From Candidatus Aerophobota bacterium (GTDB lineage Bacteria > Aerophobota > Aerophobia > Aerophobales > JAGGXI01), in contig JAGGXI010000017.1 in the NCBI GenBank assembly GCA_021163155.1, forward strand, positions 1-22,749: a DNA stretch of 22,749 nucleotides. Direction: 5' to 3'. A program made the translations under genes and the position numbers. The stretch's first letter is position 1, and each line of letters opens with the position of its first letter. Shown here in pieces: positions 19,895 to 22,749 of this stretch. The notes below the pieces were generated by a model. That model did not search any database, was not told the origin of the DNA, and saw nothing but the letters and a program-made list of their open reading frames with translations.

Positions 19895-21121
19895 ATGTCA
19901 GAATTAGAGGTAAATTTTGCTGGGGTTAATTTAAAAAATCCATTTATTGTTTCTTCTTCAGAGTTAACTAACACATTGGAGAGAGTCAAGCTATCGGAGA
20001 AATATGGGGCAAGTGCAGTAAGTACTAAACTTTGTTTTTTGAAGGTGCCCTTTTTTGCCAGACCATATCATATTGTAGAGCACAGAGCTGGTTTTTTTTC
20101 TCCCTCGGGGGATCGGCTTAGTATAGAACAAGCACAAATATTAATTGATGGTATCAAAAAGGAAACTAACCTGGTGGTTATTGCTAATATGATGGGACCA
20201 GGAGATGATTTAAATGGTTGGGGTACATTGGCTAAAAAATTGGAGGATGCCGGTGCTGATATGATTGAGATGAATATGTCCTGTCCTAATATAGGTCTAA
20301 TGGCTAAGCAATTACATCTTAAATCAGCGCCAGAATTAGGAGCATCCTTAGGACAGAACCCAGATTTAGCTCGTGAGGTAACTCGAGCTACAGTGGAGGC
20401 GGTTAATATTCCGGTAATAGCTAAGATGACGCCAGAAGCTAACACTCCCTTAGTTGCTCAGGAGTGTGCTAAGGGGGGAGCAGCAGCAGTTTCTGCTATT
20501 AATTGTCCTATGTCTTTACCCAGTGTGGATATTTATCACGATGGAAGACCGATATATCCAGGCACGAAAAATCAATCTTTTGCTGGTTTGTGTGGTCCCT
20601 GGATTAGACCTTTAGCTTATCGGCATGTAGCCCAGATTAGAATGCAATCTCCTCTTTTACCTATCGCTGGTGGAGGAGGGTTAACTAATTGGCGTCATGT
20701 AGTGGAAATGATTATGTACGGGTCTACAGTAGTGACTTTTTGTACCGCAATTTATTTAAAGGGATTTGAGATTCTTCCTGAAATTGAAAAAAATCTTCTT
20801 AAATATATGAAGGAAATGGGCTTCTCCAGTTTAGAAGATTTCAGAGGAAAAGCTTTAAAATATATTGTTACTCCTGACAAAGTAGAATATATAGATAATG
20901 TTATTCCTCAAATAGACGAAGAGAAATGCAATGGATGTGGTATATGTACACGAATAGGACATTGTCCTGTTATAATTTTGAATGAGAAGAAAAAAATTGC
21001 TGAGGTAAGTAAACCCGAACTTTGCTACGGGTGTGGAGTTTGTTATTGGTTATGCCCAAGAAAAGCTATTTCTATGGTCAATGCGAAAACTAAAGAGAAA
21101 ATAGAATTACCTAATTTTTAA
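19895..21121 (+). CDS. PreA/dihydropyrimidine-dehydrogenase-like flavoprotein with C-terminal ferredoxin domain
   Basis: The 408 residues contain a DHOD/DPD-type FMN barrel (1-335) and a two-cluster ferredoxin tail. The barrel has the N-terminal AGVNLKNPFIVSSSE, NMSCPN with the expected active-site cysteine C130, AKMTPEANTP, IAGGGGLTNW and GSTVVTFCTA. The clusters use C345/348/351/357 and C377/380/383/387; the first has an unusual five-residue gap before its last Cys. From memory of mammalian DPD, substrate contacts N609, N668, N736 and T737 correspond here to S76, N127, N203 and C204, so uracil may not be the substrate. A hairpin with tttccct/agggaaa arms lies in the 81-bp spacer upstream. 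No PreT-like partner is present. The usual role is reduction of a ring C=C with NAD(P)H or ferredoxin electrons. Confidence 0.8.
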   Translation: MSELEVNFAGVNLKNPFIVSSSELTNTLERVKLSEKYGASAVSTKLCFLKVPFFARPYHIVEHRAGFFSPSGDRLSIEQAQILIDGIKKETNLVVIANMMGPGDDLNGWGTLAKKLEDAGADMIEMNMSCPNIGLMAKQLHLKSAPELGASLGQNPDLAREVTRATVEAVNIPVIAKMTPEANTPLVAQECAKGGAAAVSAINCPMSLPSVDIYHDGRPIYPGTKNQSFAGLCGPWIRPLAYRHVAQIRMQSPLLPIAGGGGLTNWRHVVEMIMYGSTVVTFCTAIYLKGFEILPEIEKNLLKYMKEMGFSSLEDFRGKALKYIVTPDKVEYIDNVIPQIDEEKCNGCGICTRIGHCPVIILNEKKKIAEVSKPELCYGCGVCYWLCPRKAISMVNAKTKEKIELPNF

Positions 21122-21150
21122 TTCTGATAAGAGGTAAAGAGGAGAAGATT

Positions 21151-22566
21151 ATGGCTTATCAAGATTTACGAGAGTATTTAAAAGTCTTGACAGATAAAGG
21201 TTTAATGAAATGGGTGGAGAAAGAGGTAGACAAAGACTGGGAAATTAGCTGTATTACTCGTAGAGTTCTTCAGAAAAAACCTGAAGAGCGGTTTGCATTA
21301 GGATTCAAAAAAATAAAAGGGTATAATTCCTCTGTAGTGGTAGGTACTATTGCTGCTTCTCGAGCAGTGTATGTCACAGCCTTGAAGATAGCTCCTGATG
21401 TAAATCAAATTATTGATAAGTGGGATAGTGCTTTAAGTAACCCTATACCAGCTGAAATGACAAAGGAAGCTCCTTGCCAGGAAGTGGTAATGGAAGGCGA
21501 TGAAGTTGATTTAAACCGGCTTCCTATTCCTATTTGGACACCAGGAAAAGATGTTGCCCCTTATTTTACTGCTCCTTGTATGATTACCAAGGATCCTGAA
21601 ACAGGGATTAGAAATGTGGGTATCTATCGAATGCAAGCAAAACCTCCAAATAAGACGGGTGTATTATGGGACTTACCCAGTCAACATGGAGCTCTTCATT
21701 ATGCCAGGTATAAAGCTTTAAAAAAACCTATGCCGGTAGCGGTAGCAGTAGGGGTAGATCCTACTATTCTTATGGCAGCAGGTTCTAAGGCTCCACAAGG
21801 TGTAGATGAATTAGCTATAGCTGGTGGATTAAGAGGAGAAGCTGTTTCTATAGTGAAATGTCACAGTATTGACCTTGAGGCTCCAGCTACGGCAGAAATT
21901 GTTCTTGAGGGAGAAATTTTACCGGGGGAAAGAGAGATAGAAGGTCCTTTCGGTGAATATACTGGCTATATGGGAGGGCCTTATAAATTACCCCTTTTCC
22001 ATATAAAATGTATCACTTACAGAAAAAATCCTATTTTTCAAGCTTTACAGAGCCAGATGCCTCCCAGCGAGAGTAGTTTATTGCGCCAAATTCCAGAAGA
22101 AGCCAGCATTTATAAACATCTGGTTCGTAATTTAAAGATTCCCGGGATTATAGATATCCATCTACCAGAATCTGGAGGTAGTTATGCTATACTGTGGATA
22201 AGAATGAAGGTGTCATATCCTGGCCAATCTAAACAGGTATTATCGGCTGCATGGACTCACCATCCAGCTTTGGCTAAATGGATTGTGGTTACCGATGAAG
22301 ACATTGACATTAGAGATCCTTTTATGAGAGAATGGGCCCTTAGTTGGAGAGTACGACCAAAGGAAGATTCTTTTATTCTTCCGAATGTCTCTTCTCTTTT
22401 ACTTGACCCTTCTTCGGGTGGAATGGGTATTCCCTTATGGCAGAAACGTTACTCATCAAAAATGTGTATCGACGCTACCAAAAAGTGGGAATATCCTCAG
22501 ATAGCTCTACCTTCCGAGGAGTATTTTAAAAAGGTAGATGAAAAATGGGAGAGCTATGGAATATAA
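21151..22566 (+). CDS. UbiD-family prenylated-FMN decarboxylase
   Basis: UbiD enzymes reversibly decarboxylate aromatic or alpha,beta-unsaturated carboxylic acids using prenylated FMN made by UbiX. The 471 residues show NVGIYRMQ (155-162) and [13 protein letters not shown] (264-276). R160, E264 and E269 have exactly the spacing of the R173-E277-E282 catalytic set of Aspergillus Fdc1 (104 and 5 residues). The C-terminal part has the KxxxLPxxxSxLLDPS-like region and closes with the dimerisation segment. GAGGAGA precedes ATG. Starting 29 bases after the PreA-like gene, it is surely in the same transcript. No ubiX or phenylphosphate-type partner subunit is in the window. The substrate is not deducible, but an anaerobic cyclic or unsaturated acid is the reasonable class. 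Confidence 0.9.
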   Translation: MAYQDLREYLKVLTDKGLMKWVEKEVDKDWEISCITRRVLQKKPEERFALGFKKIKGYNSSVVVGTIAASRAVYVTALKIAPDVNQIIDKWDSALSNPIPAEMTKEAPCQEVVMEGDEVDLNRLPIPIWTPGKDVAPYFTAPCMITKDPETGIRNVGIYRMQAKPPNKTGVLWDLPSQHGALHYARYKALKKPMPVAVAVGVDPTILMAAGSKAPQGVDELAIAGGLRGEAVSIVKCHSIDLEAPATAEIVLEGEILPGEREIEGPFGEYTGYMGGPYKLPLFHIKCITYRKNPIFQALQSQMPPSESSLLRQIPEEASIYKHLVRNLKIPGIIDIHLPESGGSYAILWIRMKVSYPGQSKQVLSAAWTHHPALAKWIVVTDEDIDIRDPFMREWALSWRVRPKEDSFILPNVSSLLLDPSSGGMGIPLWQKRYSSKMCIDATKKWEYPQIALPSEEYFKKVDEKWESYGI

Positions 22567-22589
22567 ATAACTCAAAAATGGGAGAAGAT

Positions 22590-22749
22590 ATGAATAAAGA
22601 AACATTGAAGAAGGTTAATTCCGTATCAGATGTCAAAAAGGTAGCTGTTATCGGAGCAGGAGTAATGGGTAGTGGTATTGCCCAGGTATTTGCTCAAAAA
22701 GGATTTTATGTTTTGTTAAACGACACTAAAGATGAGTTTTTACAAAAAG
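22590..22749 (+). CDS. 3-hydroxyacyl-CoA dehydrogenase, N-terminal part (runs off the window)
   Basis: The first 53 codons encode a Rossmann start, [20 protein letters not shown], with GxGxxG at about 22-27 and an acidic residue (D45) at the end of the second strand for the NAD ribose. [11 protein letters not shown] is characteristic of 3-hydroxyacyl/3-hydroxybutyryl-CoA dehydrogenases. GGAGAAG at 22581-22587 is the ribosome binding site, and the gene starts 24 bases after the UbiD stop. A beta-oxidation-type step following decarboxylation and ring reduction would fit. The catalytic His lies beyond the window. Confidence 0.85.
   Translation, partial: MNKETLKKVNSVSDVKKVAVIGAGVMGSGIAQVFAQKGFYVLLNDTKDEFLQK

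Noticed and set aside
1-22749. CRISPR arrays, complete insertion sequences or rRNA genes
   Set aside because: No regularly spaced direct repeats, transposase motifs or rRNA-like sequence were seen on either strand.

Overview
This is a low-GC window (roughly a third G+C by eye) from a bacterium. It has bacterial NusA, IF-2, TruB and RibF, a tRNA with encoded CCA, and clear AGGAGG-type ribosome binding sites. The metabolic genes point to an anaerobe: an electron-transfer flavoprotein with its own ferredoxin domain, an oxygen-sensitive tungsten-type aldehyde:ferredoxin oxidoreductase, a UbiD-type decarboxylase, and no oxygen-dependent enzyme. I cannot place the lineage from sequence alone. An uncultured low-GC anaerobic phylum (for example an Aerophobota- or Atribacterota-like group) would fit, but that is a guess. 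All intact protein genes lie on the + strand; only two decayed fragments lie on the - strand.

Layout. (1) 210-3620: a promoter, then acyl-CoA dehydrogenase, etfB and etfA carrying an N-terminal 2x[4Fe-4S] domain. The order and domain make-up match the CarCDE-type electron-bifurcating acyl-CoA dehydrogenase/Etf complexes. (2) 3792-10408: a compacted nusA-infB-truB-ribF-birA-coaX run. The usual rimP, ylxR and rbfA are absent, and a frameshifted stump of ylxP (DUF503) sits after infB, in the slot where ylxP and rbfA normally lie. (3) 10412-11400: a tRNA-Arg(CCT) followed by about 860 bp with no intact gene. It holds a HEPN-domain gene stopped by an in-frame TAA and a short possible integrase tail, so it looks like a worn-down integration site. 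(4) 11407-17148: an Xre-cupin regulator, a 16-cysteine ferredoxin subunit plus an AOR catalytic subunit (an AorA/AorB-like pair), then a fused double ATPase and EcfT of an ECF transporter with no S component alongside. (5) 17437-22749: class V aminotransferase, alanine dehydrogenase, a PreA/dihydropyrimidine-dehydrogenase-like flavoprotein with a ferredoxin tail, a UbiD-family decarboxylase, and the start of a 3-hydroxyacyl-CoA dehydrogenase.

How the parts may work together (inference). The aminotransferase and alanine dehydrogenase could strip an amino group onto pyruvate and recycle it as ammonia plus NADH. The aldehyde formed could be oxidised by the AOR with ferredoxin reduction. UbiD and the PreA-like enzyme suggest decarboxylation and ring or C=C reduction of a cyclic substrate. 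The acyl-CoA enzymes at both ends suggest that products enter beta-oxidation, with the Fd-containing Etf linking acyl-CoA, NAD and ferredoxin. The substrate is unknown.

Intergenic DNA is rich in dispersed palindromic repeats. One family occurs whole at 12024-12089, whole inside a 229-bp MITE-like element at 17172-17400, and as a half copy over the 3' end of etfA, where it supplies the last residues and the stop codon.
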